NCBI RefSeq assembly: GCF_000685965.1
Contig: NZ_JMLE01000007.1
Span: 124,001-188,000 of the forward strand
Reading direction: 5' to 3'
Source: Arthrobacter sp. UNC362MFTsu5.1
GTDB taxonomy: Bacteria > Actinomycetota > Actinomycetes > Actinomycetales > Micrococcaceae
DNA length: 64,000 bases
The notes under the pieces were generated by a model. The model had not been told where the DNA came from. It saw only the letters and a program-made list of their open reading frames with translations, and searched no databases. Both the position numbers and the translations under genes were made by a program. This document shows, piece by piece, positions 9,133 to 16,934 of the stretch (positions are counted from its first letter, which is position 1; each line of letters starts with the position of its first letter).

Positions 9133-9408
9133 CTACTTTTCCTCGCCGCGCAGGACCTGCAGGCGCTGTCGGTACTCCGTTTCATCGATTTCCCCGCGGG
9201 CGTAGCGTTCCCGGAGCACCCCTTCGCCGCCTTGGCGGGCGGCCCAGCGATGGTTGGTCCGCCACGTGCGCCGGGCAACGAAAATCAACAGGCCTATCAC
9301 CAGGATCCAGAACAGCGGGAACAGCAGGAACCAGGGCGAGAAGCCGCCGTCGTACCACGGCGCATGGGCGGGAACGGTCCCAAAGGCAGTGCTTATTGCA
9401 GTCAACAT
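9133..9408 (-). CDS. Small SHOCT-domain membrane protein
   Basis: 91 residues. A hydrophobic helix (about 22-45, FSPWFLLFPLFWILVIGLLI) is followed by a basic stretch and a C-terminal SHOCT-like motif: RYARGEIDETEYRQRLQVL. SHOCT is a short oligomerisation module often at the end of small membrane proteins. The ATG has a GGAG five bases upstream. It lies between the ABC exporter operon and the two-component system on the same strand; no functional link is shown. Confidence 0.85.
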   Translation of the reverse strand: MLTAISTAFGTVPAHAPWYDGGFSPWFLLFPLFWILVIGLLIFVARRTWRTNHRWAARQGGEGVLRERYARGEIDETEYRQRLQVLRGEEK

Positions 9409-9541
9409 GTCAGCTCCAGACTTTCAACGGGCCGGATTTCGGCTCCGCTTCAAGTCTGGTTTCGGCGCTCTGCGCCGTCGTCCGGCGGGGGGAGGCACTT
9501 GGGGCATGCGCCCTACTACCCGGGGAGGCAGCCGGGAGTCC

Positions 9542-10212
9542 TCAGCTGCTCCAGCCCGGGCGGATCAGGCCCGACTCATAAGCCAGCACCACCAGCTGCG
9601 CGCGGTCACGTACCTGCAGCTTGGTCATGATCCGGGAGACGTGGGTTTTGGCGGTCAGCGGCGTGATGAAAAGCCGCCCGGCGATCTCGGCGTTGTTCAG
9701 TCCCTCCCCCACCAGCCGGAGCACTTCCCGTTCGCGTTCGGTGATCCGGTCCAGCACGGCATCGGACGGCTTGCCGGGCGCGCGGGGCTGCAGGGCCAAC
9801 TGGGCCATGATCCGCCGCGTCACTGACGGCGAAAGGAGCGCGTCGCCGTCGTGCACTACGCGCACGGCGCGGAGCAGCTCCTCCGGTTCGGTGTCCTTGA
9901 CCAGGAAGCCGGCGGCGCCGGCGCGCACTGCCTCGGCGATGTACTCGTCAAGCTCGAAGGTGGTGAGGATGATGACCCGTGTCCCGGGAAGCGTCGGATC
10001 GGCCAGGATCCTGCGCGTCGCCCCGATCCGTCGCCCTGCGGCATGCGGATGTCCATCAGCACCACGTCGGGCCTCTCGCGTGCAGCGAGCCGCACGGCGT
10101 CGTCGCCGGTGCCGCATTCGGCCACGACCTCCATGTCCGGTTCGGCATCCAGGAGTGCGCGGAATCCGGCCCGGATGAGGGTCTGGTCATCGGCGATCAG
10201 GATGCGGATCAT
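9542..10212 (-). pseudogene. NarL/LuxR-family response regulator, broken by a one-base frameshift
   Basis: The first half (from ATG at 10212) encodes MIRILIADDQTLIRAGF and the phosphorylation motif VVLMDIRMPQGDG, then runs out of frame. The second half continues in another frame from IGATRRIL through the KD switch segment (AGFLVKDTEPEELLRA) to a LuxR HTH (LTEREREVL-like, TAKTHVSRIM) ending at 9542. The join lies between 10028 and 10027, where GGN-ATC has lost one base; restoring it gives about 223 residues, the normal length. ATG overlaps the kinase stop in an ATGA. It is either a real mutation that disables the system or a sequencing error; 1-nt programmed shifting is unlikely. Confidence 0.85.
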
Positions 10213-11375
10213 GCCCGGTCCCCGTTCTGGTCGCCGTCGTTGGGGTAGCTGCCCAGCGGCAGCACTGCCTGGACCCGCCAACCCGGGTTGAGCGGCAGGA
10301 ACCGTACTGTGCCGCCCAGCGCGGCGGCGCGTTCCCGCATCCCCCGCAGGCCGTTGCCTTCCGGTGCCCCGGCGGCTCCGCGGCCGTCGTCGTCGACCGT
10401 GACGGTGAGGCGTCCGGCGTCGGGCCCGTCGGCGGGAACGTCAACCACGACGGCGGCGCGGCCGGCCCCGGCGTGCCTCACCACATTGGTGAGGGCCTCC
10501 TGCACGATGCGGTAGGCGGCCTCTTCGGCTGCGGCGGGCGGCCCGCCGGTGTCCGGATCCGTCCGGATGTCCAGCTTCACGTCCAGTCCCGTGCGCCGCG
10601 CGTTCTCGGCGAGCTCGGGCAGTTTCCGCAACCCGGGACCCGCGGCCGGGCGCAGCGGTGCGTCGTCCCGGAGCACGCCCAGCAGCTGGCGGACTTCGTC
10701 CAGGGACTCCTTGCTGGCCGTTTTGATGGCCTCCAGGGCGGGACGGAACTGTTCCGGGTCCCGGTCCCCCAGGTGCAGCGCCACTGACGCGCGGACGTTA
10801 ATGAGGGACAAGGAATGCGCCACAACGTCATGGATATCCCTGGCCAGGGCGAGCCGGTATTCGTCCCGGGCGGCCTGCTCCCGGGACTCGCGCTGCCGCC
10901 GCCTTTCGGCCACGCGCTCGTGGCGGAGCCGGGCACCCTCCCCCAGCAGCACCAGGATCACCAGCCAGGACGTCCCGGCGACGGCGCGGATCAGGGCGCC
11001 CTCGTCCCCGCCGGCCATAAAGAAGGCAGCCAGCGCCGCCGCGCAGGTCCCGGCCACGGTCCAGGTCTGCCAGCGTCGTCCGGCGGCCGCCGAGAAGACG
11101 ATGGCCAGTGCCAGGGACAGCAGGACAGGACCCCACGGGTAGCCTGCGGCAAGGTAGAGGATGGTCGCCGCTGCAGCCGCAGGCAACATCGCGGCGGGCC
11201 GGCGCCGGCGCAGGGACAACGCGGCCGGGCCGGCAAGCAGCAGCACGAAAGCCAGGACGTCCAGGGGCCGGTGGTCGGGCTGCCGGGCAGCGGCGAAGAT
11301 CGTGCCCACGACCTGGACAACGGCCACTCCGATCACCAGGAAGGCAGTGGGCGGACCCTGGAATCGGCGCGGCAT
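10209..11375 (-). CDS. Sensor histidine kinase, NarX/DesK type (HisKA_3)
   Basis: 388 residues. Four to five hydrophobic segments in the first 150 residues form a membrane sensor region without a large extracellular domain. The dimerisation/phosphoacceptor motif reads ARDIHDVVAHSLSLI (His near 184), and the ATPase domain shows EALTNVVRHAGAG (N box), VDDDGRG (G1) and GNGLRGMRERAAALGG (G2). The partner response regulator is directly downstream, with a 4-base overlap, but is frameshifted. A TAGGCT -10 box ends 6 nt before the ATG, which suggests a leaderless transcript. The signal is unknown. Confidence 0.92.
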   Translation of the reverse strand: MPRRFQGPPTAFLVIGVAVVQVVGTIFAAARQPDHRPLDVLAFVLLLAGPAALSLRRRRPAAMLPAAAAATILYLAAGYPWGPVLLSLALAIVFSAAAGRRWQTWTVAGTCAAALAAFFMAGGDEGALIRAVAGTSWLVILVLLGEGARLRHERVAERRRQRESREQAARDEYRLALARDIHDVVAHSLSLINVRASVALHLGDRDPEQFRPALEAIKTASKESLDEVRQLLGVLRDDAPLRPAAGPGLRKLPELAENARRTGLDVKLDIRTDPDTGGPPAAAEEAAYRIVQEALTNVVRHAGAGRAAVVVDVPADGPDAGRLTVTVDDDGRGAAGAPEGNGLRGMRERAAALGGTVRFLPLNPGWRVQAVLPLGSYPNDGDQNGDRA

Positions 11376-11381
11376 ACTCCG

Positions 11382-11387
11382 AGCCTA
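11382..11387 (-). promoter_or_regulatory. -10 box (TAGGCT) before the histidine kinase
   Basis: TAGGCT on the minus strand ends six bases before the ATG at 11375. It matches the TANNNT consensus, with no ribosome site between, so transcription probably begins at or next to the start codon. Confidence 0.5.
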
Positions 11388-11424
11388 GCGGCGGCGGCCT
11401 ACCTGCGTCGTCCGCTTAACGGCG

Positions 11425-11458
11425 CAGGGCGCCTACTCCCGCGGGAGTAGGCGCCCTG
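11425..11458 (-). terminator. Perfect inverted repeat after glyA-folD
   Basis: The palindrome CAGGGCGCCTACTCCC / GGGAGTAGGCGCCCTG folds into a hairpin with 16-bp arms and almost no loop. It lies 17 bp past the folD stop and upstream of the kinase promoter, so it probably ends the glyA-folD transcript. No T-tract follows. Confidence 0.7.
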
Positions 11459-11475
11459 TTTGCATTCCGTGTAAC

Positions 11476-12384
11476 TCAGGCGACGCCGGCGTGGCGTTCC
11501 GCCACTTTGCGTTCCGCGGCTTCGACCACGTTGGTCATCAGCAGCGCCACGGTCATGGGACCGACGCCGCCGGGGTTCGGCGAAATCCAGCCGGCCACCT
11601 CGGCAGCGGCGGGATCGATGTCGCCGTGGACCTTGCTCTTGCCCGTCTCGGGATCGGTTTCACGGGTGACGCCGACGTCCAGCAGCGCCGCGCCCGGCTT
11701 CACGTCCGCAGCCTTGACGATGTGCTTGGCACCCGCCGCGCCCACAATGACATCCGCCAGCCGCAGCAGCTCCGAAAGGTTCTCGGTGCCGGTGTGCGTC
11801 AGCGTGACGGTGGCGTTCACGGCCCGCCGGGTGAGCAGCAGGCCGATCGTGCGGCCGATCGTGACGCCGCGGCCAACCACCACGACGTGCTTGCCGGCGA
11901 GGTTGTAGCCGTTGCGCTCCAGGAGCTCGATGACGCCGCGGGGCGTGCACGGCAGCGGCGAAGTGATCTCGCCGTTGACATTGAGCACCAGCCGGCCAAG
12001 GTTGGTCGGGTGCAGGCCGTCGGCATCCTTGTCGGGGTCGATCCGCTCGAGGATGGCGTCGGTGTCCAGGTGCTTGGGCAGCGGCAGCTGCACGATGTAC
12101 CCGTGGCAGGCGGGGTCCGCATTGAGTTCGTCAATGAGGGCCTCGACCTGGGCCTGGGTGGCATCGGCCGGAAGCTCACGCTGGATCGAGTTCATCCCGA
12201 TCTCCACCGACTGTTTGTGCTTCATGGACACGTACAGCTGGGAGGCAGGGTCCGCGCCCACGAGCACTGTGGCAATGCCCGGGGTGACGCCGCGGGCCTT
12301 CAGGGCCGCGACACGCTCGGCCAGCTCGGATTTGATGGCGGCTGCAGCAGCCTTGCCGTCAAGGATCTTCGCGGTCTGCGCCAT
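11476..12384 (-). CDS. folD: Methylenetetrahydrofolate dehydrogenase / methenyl-THF cyclohydrolase
   Basis: About 302 residues. The bifunctional enzyme interconverts 5,10-methylene-THF and 10-formyl-THF. Motifs: YVSMKHKQS with the catalytic Lys (YxxxK), the signature QLPLPKHLD, the substrate loop [11 protein letters not shown], and a NADP-binding [14 protein letters not shown]. The ATG at 12384 is preferred; an ATG at 12399 lies inside glyA. The glyA stop (12393-12395) lies about nine bases upstream, so the two genes form an operon under the ZTP riboswitch in the glyA leader. Confidence 0.95.
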   Translation of the reverse strand: MAQTAKILDGKAAAAAIKSELAERVAALKARGVTPGIATVLVGADPASQLYVSMKHKQSVEIGMNSIQRELPADATQAQVEALIDELNADPACHGYIVQLPLPKHLDTDAILERIDPDKDADGLHPTNLGRLVLNVNGEITSPLPCTPRGVIELLERNGYNLAGKHVVVVGRGVTIGRTIGLLLTRRAVNATVTLTHTGTENLSELLRLADVIVGAAGAKHIVKAADVKPGAALLDVGVTRETDPETGKSKVHGDIDPAAAEVAGWISPNPGGVGPMTVALLMTNVVEAAERKVAERHAGVA

Positions 12385-12392
12385 GGACGGGT

Positions 12393-13700
12393 TCACCACT
12401 GTTCGTGCTGCGGGTACAGCGGGAAGTCGGCGGCAAGCTTGTCCACGCGGGCCTGCAGGGCTTCGATGTCGGTGGCGGAGCCGGCCTTCAGGGCGGTGGC
12501 GATGATCTCGGCAACCTCGGTGAATTCGTTGGCACCGAAGCCGCGGGTGGCCAGGGCGGGAGTACCGATACGCAGGCCGGAGGTGACCATCGGCGGGCGG
12601 GGGTCGAACGGAACGGCGTTGCGGTTCACGGTGATTCCCACGGAGTGCAGGAGGTCCTCGGCCTGCTGGCCGTCCAGCTGCGAGTTGCGCAGGTCCACCA
12701 GGACCAGGTGCACATCGGTGCCGCCCGTGAGCACGGAGACACCGGCTTCTGCGACGTCAGCCTGGTTCAGGCGGTCGGCGATGATCTTGGCGCCCTCGAG
12801 GACGCGCTCCTGCCGTTCCTTGAACTCAGCGGTGCCGGCGATCTTGAAGGCAACGGCCTTGGCAGCGATGACGTGCATGAGCGGTCCGCCCTGCTGGCCC
12901 GGGAAGACGTTGGAGTTGAGCTTCTTGGCCCATTCCTGCTTGGCCAGGATCACGCCGGAGCGGGGTCCCGCGAGGGTCTTGTGCACCGTGGAGGTGACGA
13001 CGTCGGAGTGCGGCACCGGGCTCGGGTGCAGGCCCGCGGCCACCAGGCCGGCGAAGTGGGCCATGTCGGTCCAGAGCAGCGCGCCGACTTCATCGGCGAT
13101 CGAGCGGAAGGCTGCGAAGTCCAGGTGGCGCGGGTAGGCGGACCAGCCGGCGATGATGACCTGCGGCTTCTCGGCGATGGCCTGCTCGCGGAGCTTGTCC
13201 ATGTCGATGCGGAAGTTGTCCTGCTCCACCTGGTAGGCAGCCACGTTGTAGAGCTTGCCGGAGAAGTTGAGCTTCATGCCGTGCGTCAGGTGGCCGCCGT
13301 GAGCCAGGGACAGGCCCAGGATCTTGTCACCCGGGGTGATCATGGCGGACAGTGCAGCGGCGTTGGCCTGGGCGCCGGAGTGCGGCTGGACGTTGGCGTA
13401 TTCTGCGCCGAACAGGTCCTTGACGCGGTCGATCGCCAGCTGCTCAGCGATGTCCACGTATTCGCAGCCGCCGTAGTAGCGGCGGCCCGGGTAGCCCTCG
13501 GCGTACTTGTTGGTCAGGACGGAGCCCTGGGCTTCCATCACGGCTCGCGGGGCGAAGTTTTCCGAGGCGATCATTTCCAGGGTGCCGCGCTGGCGGCCAA
13601 GCTCCTGGTCCAGTACTGCGGCGATCTCGGGGTCGAGCTCCGCCAGCGGCAGGTTGCTGACGGTGGCGGACGTGCTAACGGAAGTCGGAGAAGTGGTCAC
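12393..13700 (-). CDS. glyA: Serine hydroxymethyltransferase
   Basis: 435 residues from the GTG at 13700, which has CAGGAG seven bases upstream. A PLP enzyme converting serine and THF to glycine and methylene-THF, the main source of one-carbon units. The PLP lysine is in [29 protein letters not shown] and [10 protein letters not shown] are the classic N-terminal motifs. The first 17 residues (Thr/Ser-rich) are a short extension. It is the first gene of the glyA-folD operon, and its leader carries a ZTP riboswitch. Confidence 0.96.
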   Translation of the reverse strand: MTTSPTSVSTSATVSNLPLAELDPEIAAVLDQELGRQRGTLEMIASENFAPRAVMEAQGSVLTNKYAEGYPGRRYYGGCEYVDIAEQLAIDRVKDLFGAEYANVQPHSGAQANAAALSAMITPGDKILGLSLAHGGHLTHGMKLNFSGKLYNVAAYQVEQDNFRIDMDKLREQAIAEKPQVIIAGWSAYPRHLDFAAFRSIADEVGALLWTDMAHFAGLVAAGLHPSPVPHSDVVTSTVHKTLAGPRSGVILAKQEWAKKLNSNVFPGQQGGPLMHVIAAKAVAFKIAGTAEFKERQERVLEGAKIIADRLNQADVAEAGVSVLTGGTDVHLVLVDLRNSQLDGQQAEDLLHSVGITVNRNAVPFDPRPPMVTSGLRIGTPALATRGFGANEFTEVAEIIATALKAGSATDIEALQARVDKLAADFPLYPQHEQW

Positions 13701-13859
13701 GTGGAACTCCTGGCTAGGGATGGGCGCTGCTAAGGTCAGGCTACCGGCTGTGACGTTGCCCTGCCCCCTTGATTACGGGGAAACCCGGTGAGGGGAAACC
13801 CGGTTGCGGGCAGGACTTCGAAGAGGAGCGGCAGCGGTTAACTGCCGGCCGGCAAAACA

Positions 13860-13943
13860 TGACCCTCGGCCCAGGCGTACGATCCGTGGTCTTCGTCAGT
13901 GCCGCTCCCTGATGGTTAGCCATCCAACGCCAGTTGCGACCGG
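13860..13943 (-). ncRNA. ZTP riboswitch (pfl motif) in the glyA leader
   Basis: Read leftward from 13943: P1 strand GUCGC (13940-13936), the conserved AACUGGCG, a P2 hairpin GAUGG-CUAA-CCAUC, the conserved GGGAGC, the P1 return strand GCGGC (pairs with GUCGC through one U-G), a variable linker, and the pseudoknot motif CGCCUGGGC (13877-13869). Order, spacing and conserved bases match the pfl/ZTP class as I remember it. That class senses the purine intermediate ZTP (AICAR triphosphate) and turns on folate one-carbon genes. The expression platform is between 13860 and glyA at 13700; a duplicated CCGGGTTTCCCC (13803-13792 and 13788-13777) lies there. Confidence 0.88.
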
Positions 13944-14031
13944 ATAAGCCTATCAAAACCTTCCCGGGTACCGTCTGAATACCGTGTGCATCCCGCCTGA
14001 ATACCGTCGAGAACGGGGCCTCCGGCGCGGG

Positions 14032-14037
14032 TAGGCT
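14032..14037 (+). promoter_or_regulatory. -10 box (TAGGCT) of purU, leaderless
   Basis: TAGGCT ends seven bases before the GTG at 14045, and no ribosome site is present. This predicts a leaderless purU message divergent from the glyA leader. Confidence 0.55.
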
Positions 14038-14044
14038 GTTCTTC

Positions 14045-14905
14045 GTGACTGAAGACCAGCTGACCTCCGCCTATGTTCTGACCCTTTCCTGCCCGGACCG
14101 GCCCGGCATCGTGCATGCCGTGGCTGGAGCATTGCTCGTGGCCGGCTGCAATATTACGGACTCGCAGCAGTACGGAAGCCACGCGACCGGCACGTTCTTC
14201 ATGCGCGTCGAAGCCACCACCGACGCGTCCCAGGCTGAAGTCCACGCCGCGCTGCAGCCCGTGGCGGAGGCCTTCGGCATGGAGTGGAGCCTCAACCCCG
14301 CCGGCCGGAAGGTCCGCACGCTGCTGATGGCGAGCAAGTCGGCGCACTGCCTCAACGACCTCCTGTTCCTGCAGCGCTCCGGCACGCTGCCCATCGAGAT
14401 CCCCGCCATCGTGTCCAACCACCAGGACCTGGCCGGGCTGGCGGAGTTCTACGGCATTCCCTTCCACTACATCCCGGTCACTGCGGACACCAAGGTCCAG
14501 GCCGAGGACCAGCTGCGCCAGATCATCGCGGAGCAGGACATCGAGCTGACCGTCCTGGCCCGCTACATGCAGATCCTGTCCAACGAGCTCTGCACCGAGC
14601 TCACCGGCAAGGCCATCAACATCCATCACTCCTTCCTGCCGTCCTTTAAAGGCGCCAGGCCGTATCACCAGGCCCATGCCCGCGGCGTCAAGCTGATCGG
14701 CGCCACGGCGCACTACGTCACTGCCGCCCTCGACGAGGGGCCCATCATCGAACAGGAAGTCATCCGCGTGGACCACCGGCGCACGGCCGAACAGTTCGTA
14801 CAGATGGGCCGCGATGTGGAAGGCCGCACCCTGGCCCAGGCCGTCCAGTGGCACGCAGAGCACCGCGTGCTGCTGGACGGCAACCGCACCGTCGTCTTCA
14901 ACTAG
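14045..14905 (+). CDS. purU: Formyltetrahydrofolate deformylase
   Basis: 286 residues from GTG. An N-terminal ACT domain (YVLTLSCPDRPGIVHAVAG) senses effectors, and a formyltransferase-fold domain carries the active-site Asn-His (AINIHHSFLPSFKGARPY) and Asp (HYVTAALDEGPII). It releases formate from 10-formyl-THF and balances the one-carbon pool. Its place beside glyA-folD, divergent, makes a compact one-carbon module. The promoter -10 is 7 nt from the start codon. Confidence 0.95.
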   Translation: MTEDQLTSAYVLTLSCPDRPGIVHAVAGALLVAGCNITDSQQYGSHATGTFFMRVEATTDASQAEVHAALQPVAEAFGMEWSLNPAGRKVRTLLMASKSAHCLNDLLFLQRSGTLPIEIPAIVSNHQDLAGLAEFYGIPFHYIPVTADTKVQAEDQLRQIIAEQDIELTVLARYMQILSNELCTELTGKAINIHHSFLPSFKGARPYHQAHARGVKLIGATAHYVTAALDEGPIIEQEVIRVDHRRTAEQFVQMGRDVEGRTLAQAVQWHAEHRVLLDGNRTVVFN

Positions 14906-14919
14906 GGTCCGGGCAGGAC

Positions 14920-15609
14920 GTGGCCCCGGCTGGGGAGGACCCCGGAGCCCCGGAGCTCAGCGGCGAGGACCGGCTGGCCGCGTTCTACAACCAGCGCGCT
15001 GTACTTTATCCTGAGCATCCCCTGACTCCGCAGCGGGTGCAGCAGCGGGAGCGGTTTATTGCGCGGTTGAAGGCTGAAGGCAGGCACGCCGTGCTGGAAA
15101 TCGGCTCCGGCGCGGGCATTGACGGGCTGAAGTTCGTCCAGGCCGGCGTCCACTACACGGGCGTGGACATCTCCGAAGAGCAGGTGCGGCTGGCGACGTC
15201 CAAGGGACTGAATGTCTCGGTCGCCAGTGTGAGGAGCCTGCCCTTCGCCGACGGCGCCTTCCCGGCACTGTGGACCATGAGCACCCTGTTGCATATCCCC
15301 AACAAGGACATCGACGACGTCGTCCGGGAACTCGTGCGGGTGGCCGCGCCGGGAGCGCTGATCGCCGTCGGGCTCTGGTCCGGTGACGATGAGGAGGTCC
15401 TCAACCCCGAAGACGAGATCCAGCCGCCGCGCTTTTTCAGCCGCCGCAGCGACGGGACTCTCCAACGGATCTTCGGCCGGCACGGCCGGATTGAGGAGTT
15501 CACGACGTGGCCGGAAGGCACGGGCGCGGAGTCCGGGCCGGGTGCGGGCCATTGGACGCAGCATTACCAGTTCCTGGTCCTCCGCACTCCCCGTGCCCAG
15601 CCCAACTAG
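14920..15609 (+). CDS. Class I SAM-dependent methyltransferase
   Basis: About 229 residues if started at the GTG at 14920, just after purU; the open frame extends back into purU. SAM-binding motif I reads VLEIGSGAGIDGLKF, motif II YTGVDISEEQV, and a later LPFADGAFPALWTMSTLLHI fits the Methyltransf_11 pattern. The substrate is unknown. The last codons (PN then TAG) are supplied by the left arm of a 66-nt palindromic repeat, so the C-terminus was probably fixed by insertion of that element. Confidence 0.85.
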   Translation: MAPAGEDPGAPELSGEDRLAAFYNQRAVLYPEHPLTPQRVQQRERFIARLKAEGRHAVLEIGSGAGIDGLKFVQAGVHYTGVDISEEQVRLATSKGLNVSVASVRSLPFADGAFPALWTMSTLLHIPNKDIDDVVRELVRVAAPGALIAVGLWSGDDEEVLNPEDEIQPPRFFSRRSDGTLQRIFGRHGRIEEFTTWPEGTGAESGPGAGHWTQHYQFLVLRTPRAQPN

Positions 15610-15666
15610 GTAGCAGCAGGTGCCGTTATGAGCCCTCAAAACGACACCTGCTGCTACCTAGTTGGG
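15601..15666. repeat. Dispersed 66-nt palindromic element, copy 1
   Basis: The 27-nt arms at 15601-15627 (beginning CCCAACTAGGTAGCAGCAGG) and 15640-15666 are complementary with one mismatch, around a 12-nt loop. A second copy with the same arm and loop lengths lies at 45731-45796. It sits between two convergent genes, contains the stop codon of the upstream methyltransferase, and can act as a bidirectional terminator. Confidence 0.85.
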
Positions 15667-15680
15667 GGCCGTGCGCTGTC

Positions 15681-16268
15681 CTAAGCACCCCGCCGCGCGC
15701 TGCCCATGTAGCCGCCGAGCATCGCGCTTGCCATCAAGACGAGAGCCCCGACCCGCGCCAGGCCGACACCGAGCTTGCGCCGGCCACGGAGCCGTGCGGC
15801 CCAGGACCCTGCGAAGATCAGCACTGCTGCGCCATTCAGCCCGGCATGGACGATACCGACCCGCTTCGTTCCGCGGCCGGCCAAGGACCATTCGGCCCAT
15901 CCCGATAATGCGGTGGGAACGGCGGTGATGACGCCAAGGCCGACTAGCCGCGTGGCCGCCCGCTGCGCCCCCGGGTCGGAGTACAGGTCCAGGTACATGG
16001 CCATGAACCACGCGCCAAACGGTGCGTCGGTCAGGATGCCGTGCAGCGGTATTCCGGTTGCATCGCCGTGCAGGAAGCTGCGAAGACGCCTGTTCTGGAC
16101 CAGGCGGCCGGCCGGCGGCTCGGCCGCACTGACGGCCGGGTCAAGGGCCTCCAGCTGCTCAATCCGCCGCATCAGCCGGCGGAACCGGCCGGGCCCTCCG
16201 CCACCCTCCGTCCGCAGGTGAAGTCCTTGCAGCTGAAGCCCTGACGGGCCAAAACCCCGTAGTTCCAT
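15681..16268 (-). CDS. DUF2231-type membrane protein
   Basis: 195 residues from the ATG at 16268. The C-terminal two thirds have four hydrophobic segments, beginning GIPLHGILTDAPFGAWFMAM, where His and Asp fit the DUF2231 family. DUF2231 proteins are membrane proteins of unknown role, sometimes linked to heme or rubredoxin partners. A TACCAT (TANNNT) box at 16275-16280 is six bases before the ATG, again leaderless-like. The upstream frame to 16313 lacks support. It converges on the methyltransferase gene across the palindrome. Confidence 0.78.
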   Translation of the reverse strand: MELRGFGPSGLQLQGLHLRTEGGGGPGRFRRLMRRIEQLEALDPAVSAAEPPAGRLVQNRRLRSFLHGDATGIPLHGILTDAPFGAWFMAMYLDLYSDPGAQRAATRLVGLGVITAVPTALSGWAEWSLAGRGTKRVGIVHAGLNGAAVLIFAGSWAARLRGRRKLGVGLARVGALVLMASAMLGGYMGSARRGA

Positions 16269-16360
16269 GGCCCCATGGTAGTGAGACCCGTCGGCGGCGT
16301 CACTAGGCCACAAAGTCAGCCCGGGGGGCCTGCTTCCGAATGCCGGCCGGAGCAGTGTCC

Positions 16361-16366
16361 TAGGCT
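16361..16366 (+). promoter_or_regulatory. -10 box (TAGGCT) before the gamma carbonic anhydrase gene
   Basis: TAGGCT ends six bases before the ATG at 16373 with no ribosome site between, consistent with a leaderless transcript. Confidence 0.5.
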
Positions 16367-16372
16367 GGGCAC

Positions 16373-16894
16373 ATGGCTCCTCTTTATCCTTTCGCCGGCA
16401 CCAGCCCGGACGTCCACCCTTCAGTCTTCGTCGCCCCCAGCGCCTCCGTGATCGGCAACGCCACCCTGGCCGCGGACGCCAGCGCGTTCTACGGCGTCTC
16501 CGTGCGGGCCGACACCGCCGCCATCACCGTGGGTGAGGGCAGCAACCTGCAGGACAATGTTGTGCTGCACGCCGACCCGGGCTTCCCGTGCAGCGTCGGG
16601 GCCCGCGTCAGCGTGGGCCACAGCGCCGTCGTGCACGGCTGCACTGTCGAGGACGACTGCCTCATCGGCATGAGCGCCACCATCCTGAACGGTGCGGTGA
16701 TCGGCGCCGGCTCGCTGGTGGCCGCCGGCGCCGTGGTCCTCGAAGGAACCGTCATCCCGCCCCGGTCGTTGGTGGCCGGCGTCCCGGCGAAGGTCCGCCG
16801 TGAACTCACCGACGAGGAGTTCGACGGCGTGAAGCGCAACGCCGCCCACTACCGCGAACTGGCGCAGGCGCACCGGGAACTCCACGCAGGCTAG
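16373..16894 (+). CDS. Gamma carbonic anhydrase family hexapeptide-repeat protein
   Basis: 173 residues forming a left-handed beta helix: repeated (V/I/L)GxxxxV-type turns from about 14 to 140 (e.g. SASVIGNATLAADASAFYGV). Metal-ligand His residues are seen in VLHADPGFP and VGHSAVVHGC. The family (CaiE/PaaY/YrdA-like) contains true zinc or iron carbonic anhydrases and thioesterases, so the activity is not proven. It stands alone with its own promoter and converges on the amine oxidase gene. Confidence 0.88.
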   Translation: MAPLYPFAGTSPDVHPSVFVAPSASVIGNATLAADASAFYGVSVRADTAAITVGEGSNLQDNVVLHADPGFPCSVGARVSVGHSAVVHGCTVEDDCLIGMSATILNGAVIGAGSLVAAGAVVLEGTVIPPRSLVAGVPAKVRRELTDEEFDGVKRNAAHYRELAQAHRELHAG

Positions 16895-16905
16895 GCCCGC
16901 TTCCG

Positions 16906-16927
16906 GGTTTCGCCAAGCTCGACCACA
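16906..16927. repeat. Short intergenic repeat, GGTTTCGCCAAGCTCGACCA type
   Basis: In the 40-bp gap between convergent genes. It matches 18 of 22 bases of a sequence at 42468-42490, which also lies in a convergent gap. A shorter 12-base match (CGACAGGCTCAA) is at 49134-49145. Confidence 0.4.
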
Positions 16928-16934
16928 GGGGCGG

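Noticed and set aside
9542..10212. Programmed frameshift in the response regulator
   Set aside because: The junction GACGGATCGGGG has no slippery heptamer, stop-codon context or downstream pseudoknot that I can see; a deletion or sequencing error is simpler.
12405..13733. A 442-codon open frame opposite glyA
   Set aside because: Shadow of a conserved gene; it would also cross the riboswitch-controlled leader without any start signal.
15601..15666. Attachment site or IS terminal repeats
   Set aside because: The arms face each other across a 12-nt loop with no gene between, and no flanking target duplication is visible; a REP-like palindrome fits better.
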